This document shows positions 11,130 through 22,099 of a DNA stretch of 64,000 nt, piece by piece. Within the stretch, counting starts at the first letter, position 1; each line of letters starts with the position of its first letter. The translations under genes were made by a program, and so were the position numbers. The stretch lies in assembly GCA_018806985.1 (NCBI GenBank), contig JADANN010000372.1, forward strand, positions 806,001 through 870,000, written 5' to 3'. Below the pieces are notes generated by a model. The model had not been told where the DNA came from. It ran no database searches and saw nothing but the letters and a program-made list of their open reading frames with translations. The DNA is from Angiostrongylus vasorum. Its lineage: Eukaryota; Nematoda; Chromadorea; Rhabditida; Metastrongylidae.

Positions 11130-11880
11130 TGCCTGTTTATCAAGAAAACAGTCAATTATTGACCAATGACGAGCTCAACAGGAGTTCGGTACTGGGATTG
11201 AATAAAGTAGTTGGAGACTCGACATCAATGAATTACCACTGTTCACAAAATCAGTCCCTCATTGAATGCTCATCAAAAACATGACGATTACAAGTACTGC
11301 TGAAGTCTTATTAGCGGATGCAATGCGAAGCTTTATCCCTAAAAAATTAGAAGAAGAGACCGAGAACGGCTTCAGTGATAAGAATATGTTGCTGTCTGAA
11401 ATCATTCATATACTTGAGACAGTCACCAGAATTAGTTTTGAGTTCTCTGTTTCAATTCTTTGTTAGGTCATGGAGTGCACAGGCGTCTACATACCTATCA
11501 ACCAACATTTCACAAGACAAGGCCGATCCCAAGACAAGAAGGACGAGCCGAAAGATTAAGGAAAGTTGCCTATGAACCGGTCCTATTGGCAGAAGGCCCG
11601 TCGCCAGGTCAGGGCATCCATAGGTCAGGCCCACATCCTTTTTTTTCCAGAAGATGGATCAATGGTGAAATCTGAAACCGATGTGTTCTCCTTATTGGTA
11701 TCAAATTCAATTAAACTTTTTTCCTTAACTATAGATGTGCTACATCGCAGAAGTCAATAAGCAACCAACAAAGTAGTTGGGATTTGAAGATTTGAAAGCT
11801 GATTCCACCTGTAAATAGAGCTGATCTACGTGACGAGGAAATCGGAACACATCGACTCACTTCCTTTGCGGTCTATTTCA
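11130..11880. other. Unassigned intergenic sequence
   Basis: Several short open frames are present but none with a recognisable domain or convincing splice structure. No repeat family was recognised. Confidence 0.4.
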
Positions 11881-11884
11881 AAGT

Positions 11885-12425
11885 CATTTTGATTCTCATA
11901 GAATCCATTCCGTCGTTTTTTCTGTATCGTCTTCCCTACGTCGTTTTTTTTGTATCGTCTTCCTTACTCATTATGTGGTCGGCCAGTCCATGTTTATTTC
12001 CTGAAACGCATTCCACTAGATCTGAAAGAAGAAGTATTCGTCAAGAATGTGAACTGTGAAAATCGAGTGGATTTCGAATCAATTCTAGAAAGCGTTGCTC
12101 GACCGCCTAGTGCATCGTGGCGACTTCTTGGATGTCGCCGAAGTGTCAGCCCATGTTTCCTCTGCATTGTACCGAATCCATTGCTATAAGACGTGTTCCG
12201 TCGATGAGTTCGCATCAAGCATAGGTCGACATCATCGAGTTGATCGGTGGTTTCAGGGAGGGGGCCTGAGCGCGGCCCATGCTTCTTCTTACCTTCTGAC
12301 TTTCTGCCTTGTTGTTCTCCCAAGTAGTTATCCATTTCCAGTGAAGGTGCCAGGTACACGGACGATGTCTTCTCTTTACCTGTTTACGCATCTAGCTCAT
12401 CATACAACTAAATGAACCGAAAGCT
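11885..12425 (-). mobile_element. RTE-type LINE, RT C-terminal fragment (copy C)
   Basis: Minus-strand remnant matching the RT C-terminal part of copy B: VYLAPSLEMDNYLGEQ parallels VYLGQSMTMENSMKEEL there, and GPLPETTDQLDD parallels GPLKESTDQLKD. Near 11905-11965 a stretch reading GTCGTTTTTTCTGTATCGTC is duplicated in tandem with small changes. Frameshifted, no catalytic motif left. Confidence 0.75.
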
Positions 12426-12659
12426 CAACGTAATTCACAAAACTCTTCCAAATGGTGACACGAAAGTGGTTGCTGCTGAAGGCTACTTACAATAACTTAT
12501 ACACTCTTAAACCTCCGACTAAACTTGTTCATCATTAGAATGGTTTTCAAGCATGTCACCTTCAGGTGAAAACTAACTAGAATTATAGGTTCAGTATATC
12601 ACTTTCAATACGTCCTTCATATAGATCTTCCACTGATGAAAATTCCCAACGAAACATTG

Positions 12660-12915
12660 TTGATATAACGACGATGATGCTGAGATATTTCCAAAACTCC
12701 GGAAGCAAGGTGTCTGTCGTTAGGAACGAACGCGTTATAACCCTTTCCGGGGGCTAACGCGTTCACCACCACACCATGCGCGTCCTACGTTTCGCCTGAC
12801 TCTCAGCTAGTTTTATCGATCAGCGTCATCAACAATCACCCGTCCATGGGAGTGATCTAGGTAGCTCATATCGGTAGCCAACCCAGTTCAGCTGAGGCTG
12901 TAGTCGAAATCACAA
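12660..12915. repeat. Fold-back (MITE-like) element, left half
   Basis: Contains the left terminal inverted repeat (GATGCTGAGATATTTCCAAA), the GGTGTCTGTCGTTAGGAACGA block and the conserved interior CACCACCACACCATGCGCGT. The right arm is cut after about 12910. Confidence 0.75.
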
Positions 12916-12934
12916 TGTCAACTTTTATATTTTC

Positions 12935-13710
12935 TGCCTATCATGATTTTTCATGGTAGGGTATTACGCTCCGCGGATCTCCCTCATATGAGGGATCAAG
13001 ATAGCCGGTTTGTCGCGAGGCTACGTGGCGCGTCCCCAGGTGGCGAATAGGGGGTTAGTCGCAGACCAAAAGCGACCTTTGCTTCCTTGAGACGCAAGTG
13101 GATCCAGGGGATGGACTCCTTGTTTCTGCTGGGCCGATTTGGCACATACTTTCTGCATATGCCAGGCGTATTAATGCACGCGTGGTTCTAGTTTATGCAG
13201 ATTGTATTCTTAAAATCAATTCGGCTGTATTCTTAAAATCAATTCGGCCGAAGCCTGCAATCAAGTGACAGGGAAGTATATGGGAGGAGGTTAAAAAGTC
13301 GCCTCCAACAAATAACCTCATGTCCACTCTGGGAGAGCCTGACAAGCTACGCGTGAGTGTACCCAGCCCTCACGTTCAGAGCCCAACAAGCTATATTTGG
13401 GTATCAAAAAAGCTAAAAACAGTAAAAGAAACGGGCCTCATTCCCCTGACGCCGAAAGAGCCCCCCAATTCGGCAGCGTTGGTTAGGACGAGGACGGAGA
13501 GGCTGCTAAAATCTCAGGGCCAATGGAAGCTGCCTGAATTGCAAAGAACTAAGGTGACGATCTGTACATACAATGCACGTGCACTTGCATCTGAGCCCTC
13601 GATAGAAGACTTGCTCATGCAAGCAATAAGGATAAGGTACGATGTCATCGGCCTGGTCGAGACGAGACGACCGCACATTTTCCGTACATGTCGCAGATCT
13701 GTTAAGTAAC
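12935..13710 (+). mobile_element. LINE 5' fragment (untranslated leader plus endonuclease start)
   Basis: Positions 12935-13319 resemble a GC-richer leader. From 13320 an open frame of 129 codons reads into an endonuclease N-terminus: ICTYNARALASEPSIEDLL and YDVIGLVETRR, the first two catalytic blocks of the apurinic-type endonuclease of RTE elements (Asn in TYNAR, Glu in VETR). The frame ends at a stop near 13707, and no downstream LINE sequence follows. A 5' end without its 3' end is unusual for non-LTR elements, which normally lose 5' ends, so a later deletion or rearrangement is likely. Confidence 0.7.
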
Positions 13711-13789
13711 CAACTGTTTTTTTGTTAGGGTCGGAAAGAACTCTTGGCTATAGTGTTTGATAAAACTTTTTAAAAAGTTGTATCATTAT

Positions 13790-14330
13790 ACTTATGTACA
13801 TCTGTTCCATAAGCTCAGGTCGAGCCGTTCCTCTACGTAGTAGCGTAAAGTACTCGACGTTATCATTAGGTACGAGATGCAACATGCATCCGACTTCATT
13901 CTTAACCTCGTAGAAGTAATTAATTGCATACTTGGCCATTGCCGTGCCTTGTGTTGGCCATCGATGTAACAAGTCACTGTTGTTGTCCACTTAAGTCTGG
14001 TACCAATTTTCCAACCAAGAGGGTTGGACGGCAGATTGCAAGAAAATGGGTAGTAATTCAATGTAGTGGCAGTGGTTCCGTTCATTCCGAACAAGGTGCT
14101 GGTTCGACCCAGCTCGAACTCTCTAAGCCTGTAACCTCTCCGTGGCCGAGCAATTGTTAGCAGACTTGTCTGCGTCCAAGGCACTTCTGCAAATCCGCCC
14201 AGGATCACTCCAGCCCTGCTATTCGTGGACTTCAAATTGAATCAACTTGACAAGCATTTAACGATATTCGTAAAGAAGAAGACGAAAATTCTCAAACAGC
14301 AGCTTAAATCACACGCGAAATGTTCGAAAA
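13790..14330. repeat. Composite of worn SINE A (minus) and SINE B (plus)
   Basis: The left part (about 13860-14040) has the SINE A blocks CATGCATCCGACTTCATTC and GTCTGGTACCAATTTTCCAA in minus or mixed orientation. The right part has a tRNA-like head (GTAGTGGCAGTGGTTCCG, GGTTCGACCC) near 14060-14120 and the SINE B end AAAATTCTCAAACAGCAGC. Boundaries are uncertain. Confidence 0.5.
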
Positions 14331-14739
14331 CCTTTGCGCACAGCCCACAACAAAGAACAAAAGAATTTCTTGAAATTGACTCTAATGTCGATCGAATGTG
14401 ATTTTACTGGTACTCCAGCGATAGCTCTACTAGGGGCATTCACAAGTCTTGAGCGCCGGTGTGACCTGCATTTGTTAAGGAGGTTTAACTCAGAGAGGAC
14501 TGGAAGCAACTTTTCAACCAAGCTCACATGAGAAGCTTGGTTAGTCCAGTGCGGATGCAAATCAAAGACTGCAAATGTATTGTGCAGGATGCCTAACTGT
14601 ACGCCCTTTCCTTGGCGCCAAAGCGGAAGTAATGGATAATACTGCATGATCGGTGGGAAACGAAAAATGTCCTCATTCCTCGTAAGATGTGGGTAATCTA
14701 CTTTTATTTTTTCTTATTTGCACGTCCTATCATTACATC

Positions 14740-14925
14740 TGCTATATGGATCCCAAGGCTTTCGATTCGCTTTCCTCGCATTTATCGTCCATAATGGTCT
14801 TCGAACATTTCACGTGTTGTTTCAGCTGCTGCTTGATGATCTCGTCGTCTTTATGAATCCCATAGAATACTGGTCACGTAGATATCCCTTGCAAACATGG
14901 AGTTCGCCAGGCTAAGGCGTTTCCA
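14740..14925 (-). repeat. SINE B fragment
   Basis: Minus-strand SINE B body: ATTTATCGTCCATAATGGTC, CAGCTGCTGCTTGATGATCT and GTCTTTATGAATCCCATAGA. The head is missing. Confidence 0.55.
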
Positions 14926-14987
14926 CCTAGATTGAAGGGGAGCGCTAAAGCGGAGTCGAACTAGAGCTTTTAACTTCTTGATTGATT

Positions 14988-15385
14988 GCATCCCTCCCAA
15001 CGGTTTACCGCCTCATCGTGGATGGGAGGTGTTCCTTGGTGTCGGGCTGCGATGTAGAGCGGGAGGATTCATCCCATCAGCAAGGCCTCTAAGGTTGAGA
15101 AGGAGTCCAGCGTTTCCATCAAGAAGCCTAGCTAAGAGCAAACCAATACCAAGATCCACCACCGTCCTGGTATCAAAGTCGCATGGTGGCAAATCCCCTC
15201 TGATCCACAAAGGCTGCGACTGCCCGTGGTGGTGAAGACTTGGAGCAAGCTTTGACCAGGCTGACCTCGGGATGCCAGGGAAACACAATGGTTTAACCAA
15301 CAAATCTCCGAAAATTGGGGATTATGCTGGAGCCCACACAACCAGTGAGGACGGGCCCGTTCAAGTATTAAGTAAGTAAGATTGA
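14988..15385 (+). repeat. Repeat family C, copy 1
   Basis: About 400 bp beginning CCCTCCCAACGGTTTACCGC and ending in CACACAACCAGTGAGGACGG followed by a TAAG tandem tail (TTAAGTAAGTAAG). Two further copies lie at 36868-37265 (plus) and 38785-39170 (minus). A short tandem tail after a conserved end is typical of a non-LTR retrotransposon or SINE 3' end, but I see no tRNA-like head and no coding part. Confidence 0.8.
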
Positions 15386-15549
15386 TTGCCTCACCAACCA
15401 CTGCGTTATCCGCACCCTGTAACTAATCTATAGTCAATTTTATGTGAAAAAACGTTATAACGAGTAACCTCGTGCCCCCAAAACTGCTAGTGAATGTCGT
15501 CGAAAAAAACTTTGCGCTTGAAATTCTTTTTGTTGCAAGGTACTATGTG

Positions 15550-15665
15550 GAGTACAATCAAAACGATGCTTAGATATGGAACAGAAGGCAGAATCTCGGC
15601 CGAGATTCGAATCTGCGACTGCCCTTTCCTAGGGCTTCCTAGGGAAGTGTGCTATCCACCACACT
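15550..15665 (-). repeat. tRNA-like fold-back fragment
   Basis: Read on the minus strand: GGATAGTGTGGTGGATAGCAC (A-box-like) and CAGATTCGAATCTCGG (B-box-like) about 60 bases apart, as in a tRNA, next to a diverged ACGATGCTTAGATAT terminal segment of the fold-back family. No intact cloverleaf could be drawn, so it is not called a tRNA gene. Confidence 0.45.
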
Positions 15666-15894
15666 ATCCGCCACCCTGCTTTTGCCTTTCTATGAGTACT
15701 GTCTTTGCTCTATCGATGCTACGATTAAACACTCGATAATGAGAATAATCTGGAAACCACAAACCCGCGTTGTATCCACTTACTCTGAGGATGCACTTGA
15801 AACCACCATGTTTAACTCTTTATTCACTTTTATTTATATGATCTTATAAACTGGTCTTCTTTTGCTGATCCGAGGTTGATATAGGTCTTCGTTG

Positions 15895-17505
15895 TCGTTG
15901 TCGCTGTTGTTGGCGTTGTTGGTCGACGGCTGTCGTTTCGGCGATTTCGCCTTCCTCAGAGCCTGGACGTATTTTTATATCAGAATACTTTAATTATTCG
16001 GTGGAAAAAAAGGCTAACGTATTAATGAAGATCAAACTTTTTAAATAGATGGCGGAGTTAGGATGCTATAGTCAAATGTGGTTCTACGCCATATTGAACA
16101 GAAAGCTTACAAGGCTACTCACCGTGATGTAACGAGTGGGACTGGCCCACGCGTTGCCCACGTGGGGTCGCGAGCATGACACACCCCGGGGTCAAAATAT
16201 CATTTTTAAAATAGGGCGCCAGATCACGTGTGATAGTGAGGCACTCGTCTTTAAGGTTCATCTTTGGATTTTTGAAATTTATCCAAAACGCTTCAAGAGT
16301 TTTTGCATACCAAGAGGAGTGTTTTGACGAATTTTAGCTTTCCCATCTAGATGTTCTTTTATGCGGACACAAAGTGGTCTACCCGTTTCCCCAATATAAT
16401 CCTCACCGCATGCGTTACATGAGATCAAGTATATTATACCTGAACTCATGCAATCCCCCGTCTCTCCCGTTAGGACAGATCATACAGTTTTCTGAGCTGC
16501 ACAAACGATCACAGAGACGGTTGCGAACTAACTAACGGCGTAGGGTATTGGGTGGGATGTCAGTAATCGTTATATAATTTTCAAGACCACTTTTTCTTCA
16601 GTATCTCTTAATGGCGTAACTTATTTCATTTGATATGAAGGGTAGCTTAAAAGGGATCTTACTTACGTCCGAAACATTATTTTGGGGAACTACCCTGCGT
16701 TTTTTGTCCAACCCGAGTAGCTTCTGCGTCGTAGCCATTGGAAATGGCTATTTTTCGTGTCAGGTTTTGCGATTCCTTCCTTTCCTCTTCTCATGTGCAC
16801 ATATTTTTTAGCCCTACGGTCCATGTTTTTGATAACTGCTTTTTTTTAAGTGTGAAGGATGAGAGGAGAGGTAGTGAACTAGTATGTTCTTACTACTTGG
16901 CTTACGATACCATTTCGTTATATAGCTACTTTCTGAGAGCTTTATTTGGATGTTTAAGAATGGAAGCCAGTTATCGGTTGGTTTTTCTCGTGCAAATTTT
17001 ATATACTCTGACTGTCAATTTAACAATTCAAAATACTCATCCATCTGCTCTTGTGTGGAACAGACGATGAGGCAGCCGTCTATGTATCGATAGTAGAGTA
17101 AGAATCGGTGGTCGAGAACTGGAGCTTCCACCTTAGATATGAAAGCGATGGCTGCTTCTAAACGCTGTCCCATGGCATGGCCAACGCTCTTATTTGTGCG
17201 AAATGTTTTCCAGACCACTTGAAGACTGAACAGCTATGACACTGTTTTTAAGAGGGTCATTAGTTGCACAATCGACAAGCCGTACATTTTTATTTTCTTT
17301 TCGTGCTCTACGAGCAACTCGAGAATGGCTTGCATTGCGGAGTCATTCGACGCGCTGGTATAAAGTGAAGTAACATCGAATGACTCCATTACATGTGTGC
17401 TATTTGGTTGCGCGCACCGTAGGTGGTCTAGAAATATTTTTGGTGTTAGGTAGATGGGTTGGAATGAATTTTAGCAACTGGATCAGAATAAGGTTTAGGA
17501 ACTTT
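15895..17505 (-). mobile_element. Penelope-like element, near-complete dead copy 2
   Basis: Minus strand. The start near 17505 corresponds to the first bases of this window in inverse orientation. The RT contains AMGQRLEAAIAFISKVEAP and YRYIDGCLIVC (about 17100), where the second Asp of the catalytic pair is Gly. The middle part (16500-16900) is frameshifted. The C-terminal GIY-YIG region follows: a block for a CNACGEDYIGETG-type motif near 16440-16380, then TLEAFWINFKNPKMN near 16310-16250. The hammerhead-like tail is at 15926-15966. A fold-back element sits immediately upstream (17555-17855). Confidence 0.82.
15926..15966 (-). ncRNA. Hammerhead-like motif in PLE copy 2 tail
   Basis: Minus strand: GGCT, CTGAGGA, A, GGCGAAATCGCC, GAAACGAC, AGCC. 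The outer helix GGCT/AGCC is 4 bp and the inner hairpin GGCGA/TCGCC is a perfect 5 bp. All core bases of CUGANGA and GAAA are present, with one extra A before stem II. The cleavage triplet would be GAC rather than the usual GUC. It lies just downstream of the nuclease region, as expected of a PLE terminal ribozyme. Confidence 0.5.
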
Positions 17506-17554
17506 TTTTATCCACTGTTCATTCTTTTTATGTCAGGGTGTGATGTGAGCTATA

Positions 17555-17855
17555 ACCACTAGATATTTGCAAAACTCCGGACCGCAGGTGTCTGCGGTGG
17601 GGAACGAACGCGTTATTGTCCTTTCCTGGAAATAGCGCGTTCACCACCACACCATGGCGGTCCTTCGTTTCGCCTTTCTCTCAGCTAGTTCTATCGATCT
17701 GTGCCATCAGCAAAAACCCATTAGTGGAATGGATCTGGGGAGCCCAAATCGGCAACGAACCCAGTTAAGCTGAGGACAATAACGCGTTCGTTCTCCACCG
17801 CAGACATCTGCGGTCCGGAGTTTTGCAAATATCTCAGCATCAGTTATATTTCGCA
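17555..17855. repeat. Fold-back (MITE-like) element, complete
   Basis: Left end AGATATTTGCAAAACTCCGG and right end CCGGAGTTTTGCAAATATCT are exact inverse copies. The inverted arms continue inward through ACCGCAGGTGTCTGCGGT and GAACGAACGCG. The centre has ACCACACCATGGCGGTCC and a stretch unique to this copy. No coding sequence. Terminal inverted repeats fit a non-autonomous DNA transposon, but tRNA-like boxes in the arms point to an unusual origin. Confidence 0.88.
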
Positions 17856-17877
17856 GTTCAGAGTTTATCAGTAGTGG

Positions 17878-18180
17878 TAGTGATGGTCGTCATCTGTCAT
17901 CTCTCCGGGTTTGGGAAGTTGGTACCGGACTTGTCAGGGAAAAAAAGTCACTCTCTGTAATCCAATTGGGAACGCTCTAGCCCGGCTTTCTCAAGACTCC
18001 AAGGAGAATTGCTCGGCAGCATTCTACGACATTCAAGATGAAATGGAAATCCTCAAGCAGCAATCGAACACACCTAAAAACTTGGAAGACCTTCGTGGAC
18101 GATGTATGAGAGTAAACGAATTGGATGTGAGAAGTGCTAGGATCCGCACAACAGACGTGAAGACGGATCAAATAAAATAA
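17878..18180 (+). repeat. SINE B copy
   Basis: Plus-strand copy with a worn tRNA-like head (GTGGTAGTGATGGTCGTCAT), the body block TTGGTACCGGACTTGTCAGG, the AATCCTCAAGCAGCAATCG block, and a 3' end AGAAGTGCTAGGATCCGCAC followed by an AAATAAAATAAAAT tail. Confidence 0.85.
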
Positions 18181-18189
18181 AATTGAAAA

Positions 18190-19500
18190 AACTTGTTTAT
18201 CTGCCTGTATTTTTTATGTACAACAGTCATGCAGTGTATTGGTGGCTTGGTCCCACCGCCGCGCGCCCACCAAACCTCCTATCCGTAAAGAAATCATCAA
18301 AAACTGCCATCATACTTATTTGGCAGAACGAAAACATCGTCTTCGTTTATCACTGCTCCAACTCTCATGCCAATATATGGACTAAATATGTACCGAATCA
18401 TCTCTACGAAACCGAGAATGAAGTCGAGTACTTGAAGCATAGCCAATGGACTAGTCAACGACAATGTTTCGCGCTTCATACTTTCTTAACGACCAATGAA
18501 AAATGAAAAAAACCTTCTGCCAAGTTGTTCTGTACTTTATTTCTACTCTAGCCCTTAGTCAAAATAGTCGAATATTTTGTGGAATCATGGCGATAAACAT
18601 TAGAGATGACTGGACTACCACTATCATTTGTCCTCATGTTGATCGAGTAAGTGACGAATAACTCGAGTGAGTACCATTAAAGCCTCTATTCGCCTGTGTT
18701 GCGGACAAGAGTGGCTCATGCGGTTTTGCTCACTCCAGAAACTCTTTGAGTCTCCCATTTCTTTTTTCTGGATTCTTTGTTGAGAACTCATATCGCCGCG
18801 TTGGCGGTCTTCCTGTTGTGGATTTGACATTTCACGGGACGCAGTCGCTAACCGCTCTTAGCTACCGGTTGTCGTTGAGACGTATCGCGTGACAGCCTAC
18901 CTCATTTTCATCATCATAACGTGCACGGTGGCATTCCTAATCTTTGGTCGTGGTTGGCATGAATCAGAACTTTGAATTTCCACCCCCCACTTGAGTGGTG
19001 AGTGCCACTCCCAGCATCAACCTCACGATTCTACCCTCGAGAGCGTTGAGTGGTCTCTCATCTCGCTTACGAAAAGGCAAGGTTTACGGTGCATGCGTTA
19101 ATACAGAAGGAATGGCACATTTGAAAAAGATAACTGAATAGTCTCTGTAGTGATTGAACTGCTATTCAATCAAACGAGTGGGTTTTACTCAACAACTTTT
19201 CAATGCATGAAAAGTTTAATTCTATTCGAAAAACAAAACCATGCGAAATAGAATACCTACGCACTGCCTTGTTGTAACTGGGAGTCCGGCATCATCCAAG
19301 TTTTGAAGGAGTTTGATGCTTACATCTAAAAAGTTCCTCTACAACTAAAGCAAGAATCAAACACCTTTCGGCCAAAATGCAATGCTCTTCGCATCTTTTT
19401 TTAACAAATGAAGAGCTAAGTGTGCCATGCCGGTGTGTAACATGTAGGAGTGATAGTTTTATCTGGACCGCCCGAATTTCTTGGTGATTTATGATTCCAA
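18190..19500. other. Unassigned sequence with one possible membrane-segment exon
   Basis: Mostly unassigned. After a CTCTTAG acceptor, positions 18862-18975 (plus) encode 37 residues containing AYLIFIIITCTVAFLIFG, a strongly hydrophobic helix, ending at TGA. It could be the last exon of a small membrane protein, but no partner exon was found. An open frame on minus (18830-18624) is Gln-rich without recognisable similarity. Confidence 0.2.
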
Positions 19501-19509
19501 TGATCTAGT

Positions 19510-19740
19510 AAGAACGAGGAGCGTAAAGCGTAGTGATAAGAGGTGCCATGTGATGCGACGTGGTAATTAGCTTGATCCGGCGCCTCGAGCAGAGCACACC
19601 CTCTCTCCATCCCTTCTGAGTAGGCAAATATTACCACCCGACTTATCTGGGAGGACACCAGCACTCATTTGATATATCTTTAGGTCTCCTGTAAGTAACT
19701 ACATAGGCTTGATTTACATTCAATCACTTCTCTGGCACCT
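19510..19740 (+). repeat. SINE A copy, strongly diverged
   Basis: Family landmarks in order: AAGCGTAGTGATAAGAGGTGC (A-box region), ATTAGCTTGATCCGG (B-box region), CTTATCTGGGAGGACACCAG and ACATTCAATCACTTCTCTGG. The tail is not preserved. Confidence 0.5.
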
Positions 19741-19744
19741 AAGA

Positions 19745-21050
19745 GACTTCGCTATTTAGAGCACCTGTGAAGGGTTCGCCGACACTGTTAACTTTATTCT
19801 TATACTCGCATAAGTGACCAAAGGCAAATATCCTATGGTATCGGCTGTCAAATTTTTTTCTAAAAATTTCAAATTTCGCCTGTAATATTCGAAGACAATT
19901 GTATTAAGTAAATTTTCTTAATAGTGGTTTGAAGACGTCCATCTCTATTTGTTTACACTGCGGGCGAACTGGGTGTACGCTCGCTTCACGGTCGATGCTC
20001 TTGATCTCAGGAGACTCGTTATCCAATCAGACGTAATGCAGTGCAAGCGAAGCTTATTAAACTCCAGGAAAAAATTGTCGATCCTAACCAGAAACGTCCT
20101 GGGTGCAAATATGCTATGAGCGAATCAAGTTCTTTCCTCCCTAGTCAATTTCCTTGAAGTACGACAACATTCACAAAGCACCCCGCCTCCTTACATACCA
20201 GGACACACATATGCGCACATACGCACAACTTCTCGAAGCATAGACACTGCTTTAGTGAATTTAATATTGGCTGTGCACTGCTTTGTTTAATTTTATTGCC
20301 AACATTCGTTTCCACCTAACTTTCGGATCCCAAACTTCTTTCACTCGTTCGTTGTCTTTCACACATGAGGATTTTGCTTCTTCCGTGATTGTCCTTGAAC
20401 TCCGGTGGAATAGTTTCTCCGCGGCGTATTAGAATAGCTATGCTAGAGGGTTATTAATTCTTCACCAGCAGCAGTCAGCTGCCTTTGTGGACTGAATGGA
20501 GTCCTTCCACGTCAGTCTGCTGCATTTCCCTTGTTCAGGAGCGATATAGTAGAAGTGGGACTCGTTGGTCTTCCGTAAATCTGTCATTTCTGTGGATTGT
20601 TGCTCTTTTATTTCCTTCCAAACTACGTAAACTCACCACGTCAATACGTCAATAAATCATTAGAAAACGTCACACTAGATTATCCACTGCGAAACAGGGC
20701 ATTATGGGGGTTAGAAGCACAAAAAAGTGCGGCGTTTAGCAATCCTTCAGCGATGCGCTGTCCGTTCTTACCCCTCAAACATCGTAGAGATGGATATATA
20801 TTTGACTCATGAAATGACTCCCATGGGCTAACCGATGTATCAAGTTAGTGTTTTTTCTTATCTTTTCAGAAACGTCTGGTAGCAGCTTCTCGACGCCGAA
20901 TACTTAAGAGGTCAGTTATCCAGTGAAGCCGTGTTGAACCATATACCATCTTCGGATCAAAGGATACCCTCGAACCACAGCACTACCTGCCTCTCTTCAG
21001 AGGTATCACAACAGTATTTCATGAAATCCCAAAGTTCGACATAAAAATTT
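19745..21050. other. Unassigned intergenic sequence
   Basis: No recognised gene or repeat. Short open frames (for example 20597-20812, plus) have no domain, and splice partners are not evident. Confidence 0.4.
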
Positions 21051-21061
21051 TGCACTAATGC

Positions 21062-21350
21062 AGGGTGCGTGTGGCGCAGTGGCCGAAGGCGCCACTGCGA
21101 CACACACGTGGAATCGATACCCGCGGCCATGGCCTACCAAGCGTTCCCTTCCCTCCGCGGTCAGCAAATTTGTACCAGACCTGTCTGAGAAGATAGCAGC
21201 ACTGGCTCGATACATCGATAAGCCACTGCGAATCATTGTAAAGCGCCAGATATGCATTCAATCACCTCCAACGATAGTTAGTGAAGTCGAATGCACGGCG
21301 CATTCCTTAGGGATTGATCAACGCCGGGAGCTTTATCCTTTTATTTTATT
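21062..21350 (+). repeat. SINE A copy, full length
   Basis: Head TGCGTGTGGCGCAGTGGCCG (A-box-like), ACGTGGAATCGATACCC (B-box-like), body GTACCAGACCTGTCTGAGAA and CATTCAATCACCTCCAACGA, end GGGATTGATCAACGCCGGGA and TTTATCCTTTTATTTTATTT tail. Confidence 0.9.
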
Positions 21351-21534
21351 TAATGCAGGACTGGACACAAAACTAAGTAAAAATTGGAAATAATTGTTCG
21401 TGTTTCAAATGTCTGCACAGAAAATTTCATTAACATGGGCATGACACTCTAACAGCGCCCGTCTTAAACGGATTTGACTAAACGTTTTCGTGGTTTCCCA
21501 CATGTATTCGACGCCATATATAACATTCATGCGA

Positions 21535-21835
21535 GACGCGTGCAACGCAGTGGTTAGTGATTCTCCACGATGCACATGATCCTGGTTCGATCTCGTTTCC
21601 CTTGTTCACTAAGCCCTCGTTTCCTCTGTGTTTCGCAAAATTAGTATCAGATTTGCTTCGAAGGATAAAAAATACTTACTTGGTCCACCTTGAGGCCCCA
21701 CAACTCATTGTGATGGTCAAATATGCACTCAATCACTTCTACAATGCTTTGCATACAGTCGAATGCACGGCACATCGCTTAGGGATCGATCGACACCGGA
21801 CGCTTTATCCTTTATCTGTTAGTAACATTCTTAAT
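21535..21835 (+). repeat. SINE A subfamily copy
   Basis: Tandemly downstream of another SINE A. The head ACGCGTGCAACGCAGTGGTTAG and GATCCTGGTTCGATCTCG match tRNA A and B boxes better than most copies. The body and the end AGGGATCGATCGACACCGGAC are diverged. Confidence 0.8.
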
Positions 21836-22099
21836 AGTTAAGATATTAGCTGCTTAAGATAGCAGACCTTTCAAAATTGTTTCTTTCTTCACTTTTCAAG
21901 TTCGAAGTTTTCCTTACTTTCTTTTCTCTGCCAAATTCATTTTATACTTAGGTAGTTAGTAAGTCGATGAGAGTGCGCGATTAATCTCTAATCTGTCCTA
22001 ATGGCAAATTAACTACTAACGTACGACGTTTAGGCGGCGAACGCGCGGCTGGCCCTGTTGGTTGACCGGTGGGCGAACCAATTGCTCGCAAGTTATTCC

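Noticed and set aside
20030..20140. Possible exon encoding VQAKLIKLQEKIVDPNQ
   Set aside because: Reads plausibly but has no donor, no second exon and no recognised family.
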